From contig CAWJJM010000010.1 of the NCBI GenBank assembly GCA_963843275.1, forward strand, positions 124,001 through 188,000: DNA of 64,000 nucleotides, written 5' to 3'. Below, piece by piece: positions 31,191-40,078 of this stretch (the stretch's first letter is position 1; each line of letters begins with the position of its first letter). A program made the position numbers and the translations under genes. Source of the DNA: CAWJJM01 sp963843275. Its GTDB lineage: Bacteria > Acidobacteriota > Thermoanaerobaculia > Multivoradales > JBCCEF01. The notes below the pieces were generated by a model. It had not been told where the DNA came from and did not search any database. It saw only the letters and a list, made by a program, of their open reading frames with translations.

Positions 31191-33950
31191 ATGGAGCGGA
31201 GCCGACCCCAACCCCTACGCGCCGAGCCGCTGCGCCGCGACCCCCCCCACGCCACCCCGCCGCCCCCGCCCCCGGCGCCCCGGCGCCCGCGCTGGCGACG
31301 CCCGGGGACCCTGCGGCGCCTGGCGCTGGTGACACTGACCGGCCTCGCCGTGGCCCTGGTCGGCGGCTCGGTGCTGTGGGAGCGCTGCGGCATCCACGGC
31401 TGCCCCGACGTCCGCACCCTCACCTCCTACACCCCCGACGGTGCGCCGGTGCTGCTCGACGCCTCGGGGGAGCCCTTCGCCGAGCTCAAGCCGGCGGGCC
31501 AGCAGGTGGTCGAGCTGGGCTCCCTGCCGGACTACGTCGGTGAGGCCTTCATCGCCGTCGAGGACCGCCGCTTCCGCCAGCACCACGGGATCGACTGGCC
31601 GCGGGTGGGCGGGGCGCTGCTCGCCAACCTCCGCGCCCACGGCGTCGAGGAGGGCTCGTCGACCATCACCATGCAGCTCGCCCGCAACCTGTTTCCCGAC
31701 CGCATCCCCGGCAGCAAGCGCACCCTGTCGCGCAAGCTCCTCGAGATGCGGGTGGCGAAGGCGATCGAGCACCGCTTCTCGAAGGACCAGATCCTCGAGC
31801 TCTACCTCAACTACATCTACTTCGGCGGCGGCGCGCGCGGCATCGACGCGGCCAGCCACCTCTACTTCGACGAGGCGCCGGAGGACCTGACCCTGCCGCA
31901 GGCGGCGCTCCTCGCGGCGCTCCCCAAGGCGCCCAGCAACTACGACCCGCGCCGCCACCCGAAGCGCGCCAAGGAGCGCCGCGACCTGGTCCTCGAGCTG
32001 ATGGCCGACCAGGGGCGGATCGAGCCCGAGAAGGCGGAGCACGCCCGCGAGGCGAAGCTCGGCGTCTCGCGGGAGAGCCGCCTGACGAGGGGCGAGGTGC
32101 CCTTCGCTCCCTATTTCGTGGAGGAGGTGCGCCGCCAGCTCGAGGAGCGCTTCGGCGACGCCATCTACACCGAGCCGCTGCGCATCCGCACCACCCTCGA
32201 CCGCACCGCCCAGAAGGCGGCCGAGGAGACGCTCGAGAACCAGCTCGAGCGCATCGAGCGGGGGGTGTGGGGCCGCTTCCGCGGCACACGCTACGCCGCC
32301 GGCGCGGCGCCGGAGGAGGTCACCCGGTACCTCCAGGGCGCCGTGGTGGTGCTGTCGGCCGAGACCGGCGACGTGCTCGCCTGGGTGGGGGGGCGCGACT
32401 TCGTCCAGTCGCGCTTCGACCGCGTCGAGGACGCCCGCCGCCAGGTGGGCAGCGCCTTCAAGCCCTTCGTCTACGCGACCGCCCTGGCGCAGGGGCACCC
32501 GCTGTCGGAGCGGCTGATCGACCGGCCGCTCGAGATCCCCCTCGACCGCCGGCACACCTGGTCGCCGAAGAACTTCTCCGGCCGTTTCCAGGGCTCGGTG
32601 TCGATGCGCGACGCCCTGGTGAGCTCGAAGAACGTCCCCACCGTGCGCCTCGCCCAGGAGGTGGGCACGGTGGCGGTGGCGCGCACGGCCCGGGACTTCG
32701 GCCTGCCGGACGACCGCGTGCCGCGGACCCCCTCGATGGCGCTGGGCACCGCCACCCTCTCGCCGCTCGAGATGGCCACCGCCTACACCGCCTTCGCCAA
32801 CCTGGGCAGCCGGGTCGAGCCGCGGCTGCTGCTGGAGGTGGCGCGGCCGGACGGCGAGGTGCTGTGGACGTCCGACGTCGACAGCCACCGGGTCGTCGAC
32901 CCGGCGGTGGCGTTCCTGGTCACCGACGCGCTCGAGGACGCCGTGCGCCGCGGCACCGGGGCACGGGTGCGGACCGTCGGCTTCCGCGGTCCGGCGGCCG
33001 GCAAGACCGGGACCACCAACGACCGTCGCGACGCCTGGTTCGTGGGCTACACGCCGGACCTCGTCGGCGCGGTGTGGATCGGGTTCGACACGCCGCGGCC
33101 GATCGTCCCCGGCGCCCAGGGCGGTCACCTCGCCGCCCCGGTGTGGGGGCGCATGATGCGGCGCATCTACCGCGAGCGGCCCACCCCCGCCGCCTGGAAG
33201 CCGCCGGGGGACGTGGTGCGCCGGGCGGTCGATCCGGCCACCGGGCTGCTGCTGGCGGCGAACTGCCAGCCGGTCGGCGCCGCGGCGCGTCACGAGTTCT
33301 TCCTGGTGGGCACCGAGCCGCAGACGATCTGCCCGTCCTCGAACCTCCCCCAGGGGGGCGGCGTCCTCGACGAGGGGTGGCGCTCCGCCTTCCACGCCTG
33401 GATCGACGGCTGGAACGACACCAGCCACCCGGAGGGCGGCGCCGCCGACGGCATCGTGGTGGACGCGGACGGCGACGGCGAGGGGATCCGCATGGAGCGG
33501 CAGCCGGACGGGACCATCCGCCTGCAGAACACCGGCCCGGCGCCGCGGCCAGCGGGCCCGGACGGCACCGCGCCTCCCGGCGGCGGCCCCCCCGCCCCGG
33601 CGGTCCCCGCGCCACCCGGGGCGGAGCCGGGGGCGCCGTCCACCGAGGCCCCCGCCGGGACCGCGCCCGCCGCGCCGTCGCTGCGGCCGCTGCCCCCCGA
33701 CCCCGACGCGCCGGACGGGGAGATCGAGATCGAGCGCATCCCCACCGACCGCACGCCTCCGGAGTCGTCGCCGCCCGGCGGCGACGCGGCGAAGAAGGGC
33801 GAGAAGCCCGGCAAGGGCGACCGCGAGCCGCCGCGGAAGGACGGCGACGGCGGAGCCGCCGGGGAGCCCGCGGGCGGCGGCGGGGACGGCGCCGACCACG
33901 CTCCGCCGTCGCCGCGGGAACGGACCGCACCGGGAGCGCCGAGCGGGTGA
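31191..33950 (+). CDS. mrcA: Penicillin-binding protein 1A (bifunctional)
   Basis: A 919-residue class A PBP that polymerises and cross-links peptidoglycan. A Pro/Arg-rich cytoplasmic N-terminus is followed by one transmembrane helix (about residues 43-62). The glycosyltransferase domain has Glu124 in EDRRFRQHHGID and GGSTITMQ-like EGSSTITMQLARNLF. The transpeptidase domain carries S421-A-F-K, S479-K-N and K605-T-G-T. The last 160 residues or so are an unusual Pro/Gly/Glu/Lys-rich low-complexity tail. The stop overlaps the next gene's GTG (GTGA). The lytic transglycosylase gene lies 101 nt upstream on the same strand, pairing synthesis with hydrolysis. Confidence 0.94.
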   Translation: MERSRPQPLRAEPLRRDPPHATPPPPPPAPRRPRWRRPGTLRRLALVTLTGLAVALVGGSVLWERCGIHGCPDVRTLTSYTPDGAPVLLDASGEPFAELKPAGQQVVELGSLPDYVGEAFIAVEDRRFRQHHGIDWPRVGGALLANLRAHGVEEGSSTITMQLARNLFPDRIPGSKRTLSRKLLEMRVAKAIEHRFSKDQILELYLNYIYFGGGARGIDAASHLYFDEAPEDLTLPQAALLAALPKAPSNYDPRRHPKRAKERRDLVLELMADQGRIEPEKAEHAREAKLGVSRESRLTRGEVPFAPYFVEEVRRQLEERFGDAIYTEPLRIRTTLDRTAQKAAEETLENQLERIERGVWGRFRGTRYAAGAAPEEVTRYLQGAVVVLSAETGDVLAWVGGRDFVQSRFDRVEDARRQVGSAFKPFVYATALAQGHPLSERLIDRPLEIPLDRRHTWSPKNFSGRFQGSVSMRDALVSSKNVPTVRLAQEVGTVAVARTARDFGLPDDRVPRTPSMALGTATLSPLEMATAYTAFANLGSRVEPRLLLEVARPDGEVLWTSDVDSHRVVDPAVAFLVTDALEDAVRRGTGARVRTVGFRGPAAGKTGTTNDRRDAWFVGYTPDLVGAVWIGFDTPRPIVPGAQGGHLAAPVWGRMMRRIYRERPTPAAWKPPGDVVRRAVDPATGLLLAANCQPVGAAARHEFFLVGTEPQTICPSSNLPQGGGVLDEGWRSAFHAWIDGWNDTSHPEGGAADGIVVDADGDGEGIRMERQPDGTIRLQNTGPAPRPAGPDGTAPPGGGPPAPAVPAPPGAEPGAPSTEAPAGTAPAAPSLRPLPPDPDAPDGEIEIERIPTDRTPPESSPPGGDAAKKGEKPGKGDREPPRKDGDGGAAGEPAGGGGDGADHAPPSPRERTAPGAPSG

Positions 33951-35026
33951 GCGGACCGACGCCGGAGCTGCGCCACGACTCCTTCGCCCACCGGGTGCGG
34001 GAGGCGGTGGCGATCACCGTCGCCGTCGTCCTGGTGCTCCTGCTGATCTGGAAGGCCTTCCACGTCGTCCTGCTGGTCTTCGCCGGCGTCCTCTTCGCCC
34101 TCTTCCTGCACGGCATCGCCGGCTGGATCGAGCGCCACACGCCGCTCTCGCACGGCCTGGCGCTGGCGGCGGTGCTGGTGACCCTGGTGCTGCTGGCCGC
34201 GGCGGCGGGGTGGTTCGCGGCGCCGCGCGTCTCGCACCAGGTCGACCGCCTGACGGAGACGCTGCCGCGCGCCGCCGCCCGGCTGCGCGACGAGATCCAC
34301 CGGACCCGCTGGGGCGACTGGCTCCTCGCCCGCACCTCCGACCTCGGGGACCGGCTGGGCTCGGCCTCCGCCGCGCCCGACTTTCTCGCCAGCGCCACCG
34401 GCGTCGCCTCGGCCACCCTCGGCGCCCTCGTCGATCTGGTGATCGTGCTCTTCCTCGGCGTCTACCTGGCGGCGGAGTGGCGCCTCTACCGCGACGGCCT
34501 GGTGCGGCTGATCCCCCCCGGCCGGCGCGACCGCGCCCGCGAGGTGCTCGGCGAGCTCGGCCAGACCCTGAGCTGGTGGCTGGTGGGCCGCTTCAGCTCG
34601 ATGGCGGTGATCGGCGTGATGACCCTGGTCGGGCTGTGGGCGCTGTCGATCCCGCTCGCCCTGACCCTGTCGATCCTGGCGGCGCTGCTGACCTTCATCC
34701 CCAACTTCGGGCCGATCGTCTCGGTGGTGCCGCCGGCCCTGCTCGCGCTGGAGCAGAGCCCGACCCGGGCGCTCTGGGTATTGGCTCTCTACGCCGGGAT
34801 CCAGACCCTGGAGAGCTACCTGATCACGCCGCTGATCCAGCGCCGGGCGGTGCGGTTGCCACCGGCGTTGCTCATCCTCTCCCAGGTGCTGATCGCGGTG
34901 CTCACCGGGCTGCTGGGCCTGGTGCTGGCGACGCCGCTGCTGGCCGCGGCGCTGGTGCTGATCCAGACCCTGTACGTGGAGGACGTCCTCGGCGACCGCG
35001 TCGAGCACGTCGGGGCGCGCGGCTGA
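33947..35026 (+). CDS. AI-2E family (PerM-type) membrane transporter
   Basis: A 359-residue polytopic protein of the AI-2 exporter superfamily. It has an N-terminal hydrophobic block (about residues 20-90), a soluble middle segment with DRLTETLPRAAARLRDE, and a C-terminal block with the family motif LTFIPNFGPIVSVVPPALLAL and TPLIQRRAVRLPPALLILSQV. Characterised members move AI-2, Na+/H+ or other small molecules, so the substrate is open. The GTG at 33947 overlaps the PBP1A stop, implying translational coupling. About 80 nt of spacer follow before the pstS control region. Confidence 0.88.
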   Translation: MSGPTPELRHDSFAHRVREAVAITVAVVLVLLLIWKAFHVVLLVFAGVLFALFLHGIAGWIERHTPLSHGLALAAVLVTLVLLAAAAGWFAAPRVSHQVDRLTETLPRAAARLRDEIHRTRWGDWLLARTSDLGDRLGSASAAPDFLASATGVASATLGALVDLVIVLFLGVYLAAEWRLYRDGLVRLIPPGRRDRAREVLGELGQTLSWWLVGRFSSMAVIGVMTLVGLWALSIPLALTLSILAALLTFIPNFGPIVSVVPPALLALEQSPTRALWVLALYAGIQTLESYLITPLIQRRAVRLPPALLILSQVLIAVLTGLLGLVLATPLLAAALVLIQTLYVEDVLGDRVEHVGARG

Positions 35027-35104
35027 GGGACGGCCGGGAGCGGCGCCGCCGGGGCCCCGGCCGGCCCGCCCGGCGCGGCGCGTTCGGGCGTAGGCTGTCG
35101 CGGG

Positions 35105-35135
35105 GGTGACGCCGCGCCGTCACCGCGGCGTCACC
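35105..35135 (+). promoter_or_regulatory. Pho-box-like repeat upstream of pstS
   Basis: CGTCACC occurs twice (35118-35124 and 35129-35135) with a 4-nt gap, the 7+4 spacing of PhoB half-sites. An inverted copy GGTGACG lies at 35105-35111. A GATAGA at 35143-35148 could be the -10. The pstS ATG is 140 nt downstream. Confidence 0.45.
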
Positions 35136-35274
35136 TCGGGGCGATAGACACCACCTGCCGCCGAACCGCCGCCGCGGGGTTCGACCACCCGCCGGGCACG
35201 GCGGGCGGGGCACGTCGACCGGCGCCGGCGGCGTCGGGGACCCAACGGCCACCGTCCGAAGAGGAGAGATCCTG

Positions 35275-36372
35275 ATGAAGGCAAAGACCCAGACGTTGAT
35301 CCCGGCCCTGCTGCTGGTGGTGCCTCTGGCCCTGGCGGCCTGCACCGACGCGCCGCGGCAGGCCGGCTCCGGCGAGGAGCCGGCCGCCGGCGACGCGGCG
35401 GGTGCCCGCGATCAGATCCGCATCGTCGGCTCGTCCACCGTCTATCCGTTCGCCACCAAGGTCGCCGAGCAGTTCGGGCGCACCACGAAGTTCCCGACGC
35501 CGGTCATCGAGTCCACCGGGTCGGGCGGCGGGTTCAAGCTCTTCTGCGGCGGCGTCGGCACCCGGCATCCCGACATCACCAACGCCTCGCGGGCGATCAA
35601 GCCGTCGGAGGTGGAGCTCTGCCGGGAGAACGGCGTCGACGCGATCACCGAGGTCAAGATCGGCTTCGACGGCATCGTCGTCGCCAACTCCAACCAGGCG
35701 CCACGCTACGCCCTGACCCGCAAGGACCTCTTCCTGGCGCTGGCCAAGCAGGTGCCGCAGGGCAAGGAGAAGTTGGTCGCCAACCCGTACGAGACGTGGA
35801 AGGACGTCGATCCGAAGCTCCCCGACGTCAAGATCGAGGTGCTCGGACCGCCGCCCACCTCCGGCACCCGCGACGCCTTCGTCGAGCTGGTGATGGAAGA
35901 GGGGTGCCAGCAGTGGGACTGGATCGAGCAGCTCAAGAAGGACGACGAGGGCCGCTTCCAGCAGATCTGCCACACCCTGCGCGAGGACGGCGCCTACGTC
36001 GAGGCGGGGGAGAACGACAACCTGATCGTGCAGAAGCTCGACGCCAACCACGACGCGCTGGGGATCTTCGGCTACAGCTTCCTCGAGGAGAACGGGGACA
36101 AGCTCCAGGGCAGCACGGTCGACGGGGTGGAGCCGACCTTCGAAGCCATCGCCGGGCAGCGCTACCCGGTGTCGCGGCCGCTGTTCTTCTACGTCAAGGA
36201 CGCCCACCTCGGGGTGGTGCCGGGGATCCGCGAGTACGTGGCCGAGTTCGTCAGCGACCGCGCCATCGGCGCCGACGGCTACCTGCCCGAGATCGGCCTG
36301 ATCCCCTTGCCCGAGGACCAGCTCGCCCGGGTGCGGCAGGCCGCCGCCGACCTCAGCGACAACGTGGACTGA
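35275..36372 (+). CDS. pstS: Phosphate ABC transporter substrate-binding protein PstS
   Basis: A 365-residue predicted lipoprotein (signal peptide with lipobox LAAC, Cys22). It belongs to the PstS/SphX family of high-affinity phosphate-binding proteins. Phosphate-contacting motifs are IVGSSTVYPFATKVAEQF, ESTGSGGGFKLFC, TNASRAIK and PPTSGTRDAFVE. It delivers phosphate to PstCAB in the inner membrane. The ATG has a GAGGAGAG Shine-Dalgarno. A PhoB-like repeat lies upstream and a strong intrinsic terminator follows, so the gene is monocistronic here; no pstCAB or phoU lies in the window. Confidence 0.93.
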   Translation: MKAKTQTLIPALLLVVPLALAACTDAPRQAGSGEEPAAGDAAGARDQIRIVGSSTVYPFATKVAEQFGRTTKFPTPVIESTGSGGGFKLFCGGVGTRHPDITNASRAIKPSEVELCRENGVDAITEVKIGFDGIVVANSNQAPRYALTRKDLFLALAKQVPQGKEKLVANPYETWKDVDPKLPDVKIEVLGPPPTSGTRDAFVELVMEEGCQQWDWIEQLKKDDEGRFQQICHTLREDGAYVEAGENDNLIVQKLDANHDALGIFGYSFLEENGDKLQGSTVDGVEPTFEAIAGQRYPVSRPLFFYVKDAHLGVVPGIREYVAEFVSDRAIGADGYLPEIGLIPLPEDQLARVRQAAADLSDNVD

Positions 36373-36402
36373 CGACGGGGCGGCGCCCCGCCGCCCCGCC
36401 CA

Positions 36403-36445
36403 CCCCCGGCGGCCCTCTCCCCTCCAGCCGCCGGGGGTCTCTTTT
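36403..36445 (+). terminator. Intrinsic terminator of pstS
   Basis: A perfect 11-bp GC-rich stem (36403-36413 with 36427-36437) is followed directly by TCTCTTTT. It is the clearest rho-independent terminator in the window, 30 nt after the pstS stop. Confidence 0.9.
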
Positions 36446-36460
36446 CCCGCCCCCCGACGT

Positions 36461-37144
36461 TCAGCCGGACCGGATCCGGGCCAGGACGCTCGCCACCAAC
36501 CGGTCGCAGCGGACGCCGTCGAACCCCCAGAGGCGCTGCAGCTCGGCTCCGAAGCGGCGCTCGAGATCGCCGCGCAACGCCGCCCGAGCCCGGTGCAGGC
36601 GCACTTTGACGTTGCCCTCTGAAAGCCCCAGCAGCTCGGCGACCTCGGCCGTCGACGCCCCCTCGACGTCGCGCAGGACGAAGACCGCCCGGTGAGACGC
36701 GGGGAGGGCGTCGACCGCTGCGCCCAGGGCACCGCGGATCTGCCGTCCGGTGGCGGCGCGTTCGGGATCGGGAACGGCACTCGGAACACCTCCCCCGGGG
36801 TCGATCATCGGGAGCTCCTCCGGCAGAGGGACGAAGCGCGCTCCGCGGCGCCGCCGGGCCAGGACCTCGTGGTGGGCGATCCGCAGCAGCCAGGTGGAAA
36901 AGCGGGCCCGGCCGGCAAACTGATCGAGATGCTCGAAAGCCCGGACCCACGCGTCCTGAACCACGTCCTCCGCCTCGTCGTCGTCGCGCACCAGCGAACG
37001 CACGAAGCGGAAGGCCCGCCGGTTGTGCCGCCGCATCAGCGCCTCGAAACAGTCCGCGCGGCCGGCCCGAGCCCCCGCGACGAGCGCCTCGTCCCCGACC
37101 TCGGCAGCGGGCAGAGACGCGGCCAGGGGCGCAGGTCGCGGCAT
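36461..37144 (-). CDS. ECF RNA polymerase sigma factor
   Basis: A 227-residue ECF sigma factor. Region 2 spans about residues 25-95 (CFEALMRRHNRRAFRFVRSLVRDDDEAEDVVQDAWVRAF, FSTWLLRIAHHEVLARRRR) and region 4 about 140-190 (LPASHRAVFVLRDVEGASTAEVAELLGLSEGNVKVRLHRAR). A 35-residue tail with WGFDGVRCDRLVASVLARI follows region 4, possibly a small regulatory helix with a Cys. The ATG begins 1 nt after the DoxX stop, so expression is coupled to DoxX. No anti-sigma gene is adjacent. Confidence 0.92.
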   Translation of the reverse strand: MPRPAPLAASLPAAEVGDEALVAGARAGRADCFEALMRRHNRRAFRFVRSLVRDDDEAEDVVQDAWVRAFEHLDQFAGRARFSTWLLRIAHHEVLARRRRGARFVPLPEELPMIDPGGGVPSAVPDPERAATGRQIRGALGAAVDALPASHRAVFVLRDVEGASTAEVAELLGLSEGNVKVRLHRARAALRGDLERRFGAELQRLWGFDGVRCDRLVASVLARIRSG

Positions 37145-37145
37145 C

Positions 37146-37556
37146 TCAGGTCTGCGCCTCCCGGACCCGCGCGCGGAGTGCAGGCTCCGCCGCGACCACC
37201 TCGCCGATCCGGCCCAAGCTCCACGCCGCCACCGCCATCACCAGGTCCCGCACGGCGATGTCCGCCCGGCCGGCCAGCAGGAGGTTCACCGCGATGGCCA
37301 CCAACCAGGCGGCCGCGGCGTAGGCCCCGATGCGGTGCCAACGGCTGAGGACGAGCACTCCCACCGCGATCTCGACGATCCCGACCAGCTCGAGGAAGGT
37401 GGACGGCGCCACGGGCAGCAGGCGCGCGGCCGCGGGGCCGAGATAGCTCGTCCAGTCGACCAGCAGGTTGGTGAACTTGTCCAGTCCCGCCACGATCGGC
37501 ACCAGCCCGAAGGTGATCCTCAGGGTCCAGAACACTCTCACGATCCGTCGGTCCAT
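37146..37556 (-). CDS. DoxX/MauE-like membrane protein
   Basis: A 136-residue protein with four predicted transmembrane helices (about residues 8-24, 45-67, 72-92 and 100-115). It resembles DoxX-family proteins (RITFGLVPIVAGLDKFTNLLVDW, then FLELVGIVEIAVGVLVL). Family members take part in quinone-linked redox steps or membrane redox homeostasis; the role here is unknown. It lies directly before an ECF sigma gene, a pairing that suggests the sigma responds to envelope or redox stress. The ATG has an AAAGGAGT Shine-Dalgarno inside a 9-bp inverted repeat (37556-37589). Confidence 0.8.
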   Translation of the reverse strand: MDRRIVRVFWTLRITFGLVPIVAGLDKFTNLLVDWTSYLGPAAARLLPVAPSTFLELVGIVEIAVGVLVLSRWHRIGAYAAAAWLVAIAVNLLLAGRADIAVRDLVMAVAAWSLGRIGEVVAAEPALRARVREAQT

Positions 37557-37589
37557 TGTCGACTCCTTTCGGTTCGAGAGAGTCGACAA
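37556..37589 (-). promoter_or_regulatory. Inverted repeat spanning the DoxX ribosome-binding site
   Basis: Perfect 9-bp arms (37556-37564 and 37581-37589, TTGTCGACT/AGTCGACAA) are separated by 16 nt. One arm reaches the first base of the DoxX start codon and the Shine-Dalgarno lies partly in the loop. It could be an operator or an RNA hairpin limiting translation. A TGTAAC just upstream resembles an ECF -35 element. Confidence 0.45.
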
Positions 37590-37600
37590 CCCGCAGGAGG

Positions 37601-39512
37601 TTACAGATCGGTGCCGCCGGGCGCCGCGGCGCCGCGTAGCGCCTGCCGCAGGGGCGCGAGAAAGGAGAGCGCGTGCTCGAGGTCGCCGGTCCGGTTGCGG
37701 GCCCGCCAGAGGACGCGGCGGCGCTCCACGAGGGCCTCGAGGCCGCGGCCGAGCCGGCGCCGGGTCGGGGCGTCGAGGCCACCGACCGGCGTCCGCCGCC
37801 CGGCCGCCAGCCGCGCCAGGCCGAGGTCGCAGGCCAGGTCGACGGCGTCGGCGGCCCAGCGCAGCTCGTCGCCCACGAGGGCGGCGTCGGGGATCTGCAT
37901 CCGCGCCCCGTCGAGGTGGGCGCGGGCCGCGGCGTTGGCGGCCCGCGCCGCCTCCAGCCCGTCCCGCTCCAGGCTCCGCGAGCGCAGCTCGTCCATGCGC
38001 CGCCCGGGCTTCAGCAGCAGGTAGAACAGCGCCGTGCCGTTGCGGTTGCCGCCGCCGGCGGCCCGGTAGGTGTCGCCGAGATCGGCCAGGGCGCGGCCGG
38101 CGCATCCCGCCGGATCCTCGAGGACGTGGTGGTCGAGCAGGGCGGGAAGCTCGTCGCGGGTCACCGGTGCGGCCGGGTTCCAGGCTGCCGCGGCGCCCGC
38201 CGCGAGCCCGGGATAGGAGACCGGCAGCGGCTGCAGGTGACCGTAATCGCCCCAGTCGGTGATCAGCAGACCCGAGGCGCCGCTGCTCTCGCCGGCCGCC
38301 GCGGCCGCCGCCACGTTGAGCAGGGCGTTGGTGGTGCGTCCGGTGAGGCTGGCCCAGCTGCTGGTCCCGGGGCAGAGGACGAAGTCGAGGCCGGAGGCGC
38401 GGAAGGCCGCCGCCTGCTCGGCGAACGGGTGATCGGCTTCGTAGCCCCAGACCAGCGCCGTCACGTCGGGCGGCAGGTCCGCGATCCGCGCCGGTTCCTC
38501 GAGCACGATGTCGCCCCAGAACTCCATCCGCCGGCCGCGCTCGGCGACCAGCCGGTGGACGGCGGCGAGGTACTCGAGGTAGACGCGGTGCCGCCCGCGC
38601 TCCTCGCAGGCCCGCCGCGACCGGCAGCGCCCCAGGTCGAAGCTCTCGTCCAGCCCGACGTTGAAGCGCCGGCTCGAGAAGCAGGGCAGCAACTGGTCGT
38701 AGAGGTCCGCCAGCAGGGCGGGGACGTCCGGGTCGACGGCGCACAGGCTGAACGGCTCGGGGACGGCGGAGAAGGGGTGCTCGATCCCCTCGGGGCACTC
38801 GGCCAGCCGGCGGTAGGGCTCGTGCACCAGCCAGCGGTGGAAGTGGCCGAAGCTGTTCTGGTTCGGCACCAGCTCGACGCCGCGGCGGCGGCAGAAGTCG
38901 CCGATCGATCGCACGTCCTGCGGGGTCAGGGGGCTCGCCCGCCGCCAGACGACCTCGTGCCCGCGATAGGCGAAGGTGTGCTCGAGGTAGAGCTGCAGCT
39001 CGTTGATCTTGAGCCCGGCGAGCCGGTCGATCAGGGCGCACAGCGTCGGCAGCGTCGGGACCTTGTCGCGGGAGACGTCGAGCAGCACGCCGCGGCGGGC
39101 GAAGGCGGGGCGGTCCACCACCGCGAGGCCGGGGACCCGCAGCCGGTGGCCCCGGCGGTCGCCCGCCAGCCGCAGCCATTGGAGGAAGGGTCGAGACGCC
39201 GTGGAAGAGGCCGGGCTCGTCCGCCGCCTCGACGACGACGCCGGAGGGGCCGACGGTCAGGCGATAGCCCTCCCGCGGCAGACCGGCCCCCTCCCGCCGC
39301 TCGAGGCGCACGGCGGCCGGCGAGCCGGCGGCGCGCTCCACGGTGATCCCCGCGGCCGCGAGCCCGGCGCGCAGCCGCTCGACCGCCGTCGCCACCACCT
39401 CGCCGCCGGGCGCCGCGAGCGGGACCCCGCCGGCACAGCGCCACACCTCCCCGGTGGCCGCCGCCTCGAGCGGGCGGGGCAGCAAGGCGCGGAGGGCGTC
39501 GGCCGGGTCCAC
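37601..39512 (-). pseudogene. GH20 beta-N-acetylhexosaminidase, frameshifted
   Basis: Two overlapping minus-strand frames make one glycoside hydrolase family 20 protein of about 636 residues. The first (GTG at 39512) encodes the beta/alpha N-domain through GYRLTVGPSGVVVEAADEPGLFHGVSTL. The second, continuing after a shift at a G run (39188-39190), encodes FLQWLRLAG, the start of the barrel (RRGVLLDVSRDKVPTLPTLC), NQNSFGHFHRW and the catalytic Asp-Glu in FNVGLDESFDLG. Removing one base from the run restores the frame, and the total length is one over a multiple of three. The protein is cytoplasmic or exported by unknown means; no signal peptide is visible. It could remove terminal HexNAc from glycans or muropeptides. 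The shift may be a sequencing error. Confidence 0.75.
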
Positions 39513-39513
39513 G

Positions 39514-40002
39514 CTACTCCGGCCGCTCCGGCGGCGTCGGCCCGTCCACCACCCGGAAGTCCACGTCGACGGCGGCGCCGCCGCGGGCGCCCCCGGCCCC
39601 CGGCGCGCCGGCCGCCGGTGCGCCGGCCGCGGGCGCGCCCGTCGCCCGGCGGCGCAGCCCGTCGAGGAGCCGCCGCGCCACCTGACGGCGCACCGGCGGC
39701 GCCAACAGCAGGAACCCGGCGGTGTCGGTGAGCAGCCCGGGGGTCAGCAGGAACGCCGCCGCCACCAGGATCAGCAACCCGTGGACGATCTCGCGGTGGG
39801 GCGGCCGCCCCGCGGCCACGGCGGCCCGGAAGCGGGTCAGCGTGGCCAGGCCCTGGTGCCGCGCCAGCGCCGCGCCCAGCACCCCGGTCAGCAGGATCAG
39901 GGCCAGGGTCGGCAGCAGACCGGCGTGACGTCCCAGCCACACCAGCAGGGCGAGCTCGGCGATCGGGACGGCGACGAAGAGCAGCGCGAGACGGGCCAGC
40001 AC
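39514..40002 (-). CDS. fxsA: FxsA-like membrane protein
   Basis: A 162-residue cytoplasmic-membrane protein of the FxsA family (about three hydrophobic segments: LALLFVAVPIAELALLVWL, GLLPTLALILLTGVLGAALA, and LILVAAAFLLTPGLLTDTAGFLLL). FxsA was named for relieving phage T7 exclusion in E. coli; its normal function is unclear. The C-terminal 45 residues are Ala/Gly/Pro-rich. I choose the GTG at 40002 because GGAGGAG lies 8 nt upstream; a GTG at 40020 would add six residues. The stop is 1 nt before the hexosaminidase start. Confidence 0.8.
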   Translation of the reverse strand: MLARLALLFVAVPIAELALLVWLGRHAGLLPTLALILLTGVLGAALARHQGLATLTRFRAAVAAGRPPHREIVHGLLILVAAAFLLTPGLLTDTAGFLLLAPPVRRQVARRLLDGLRRRATGAPAAGAPAAGAPGAGGARGGAAVDVDFRVVDGPTPPERPE

Positions 40003-40078
40003 CCCGCCACTCTCCTCCACCCGCCCGCCCCGGTCAACCCGGCCGCGGCGGCCGGGCGCGGGGGCGGCCGGCGGTGCA

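Noticed and set aside
28303..31335. A 1010-codon minus-strand frame over the transglycosylase gene
   Set aside because: Only the last 179 codons (from 28842) form a credible lipoprotein; the rest is the antisense shadow of the MltF-like gene.
39560..39660. Ala-Pro-Gly repeat at the end of the FxsA gene as a separate element
   Set aside because: It is a low-complexity C-terminal tail within the coding frame, common in GC-rich genomes.
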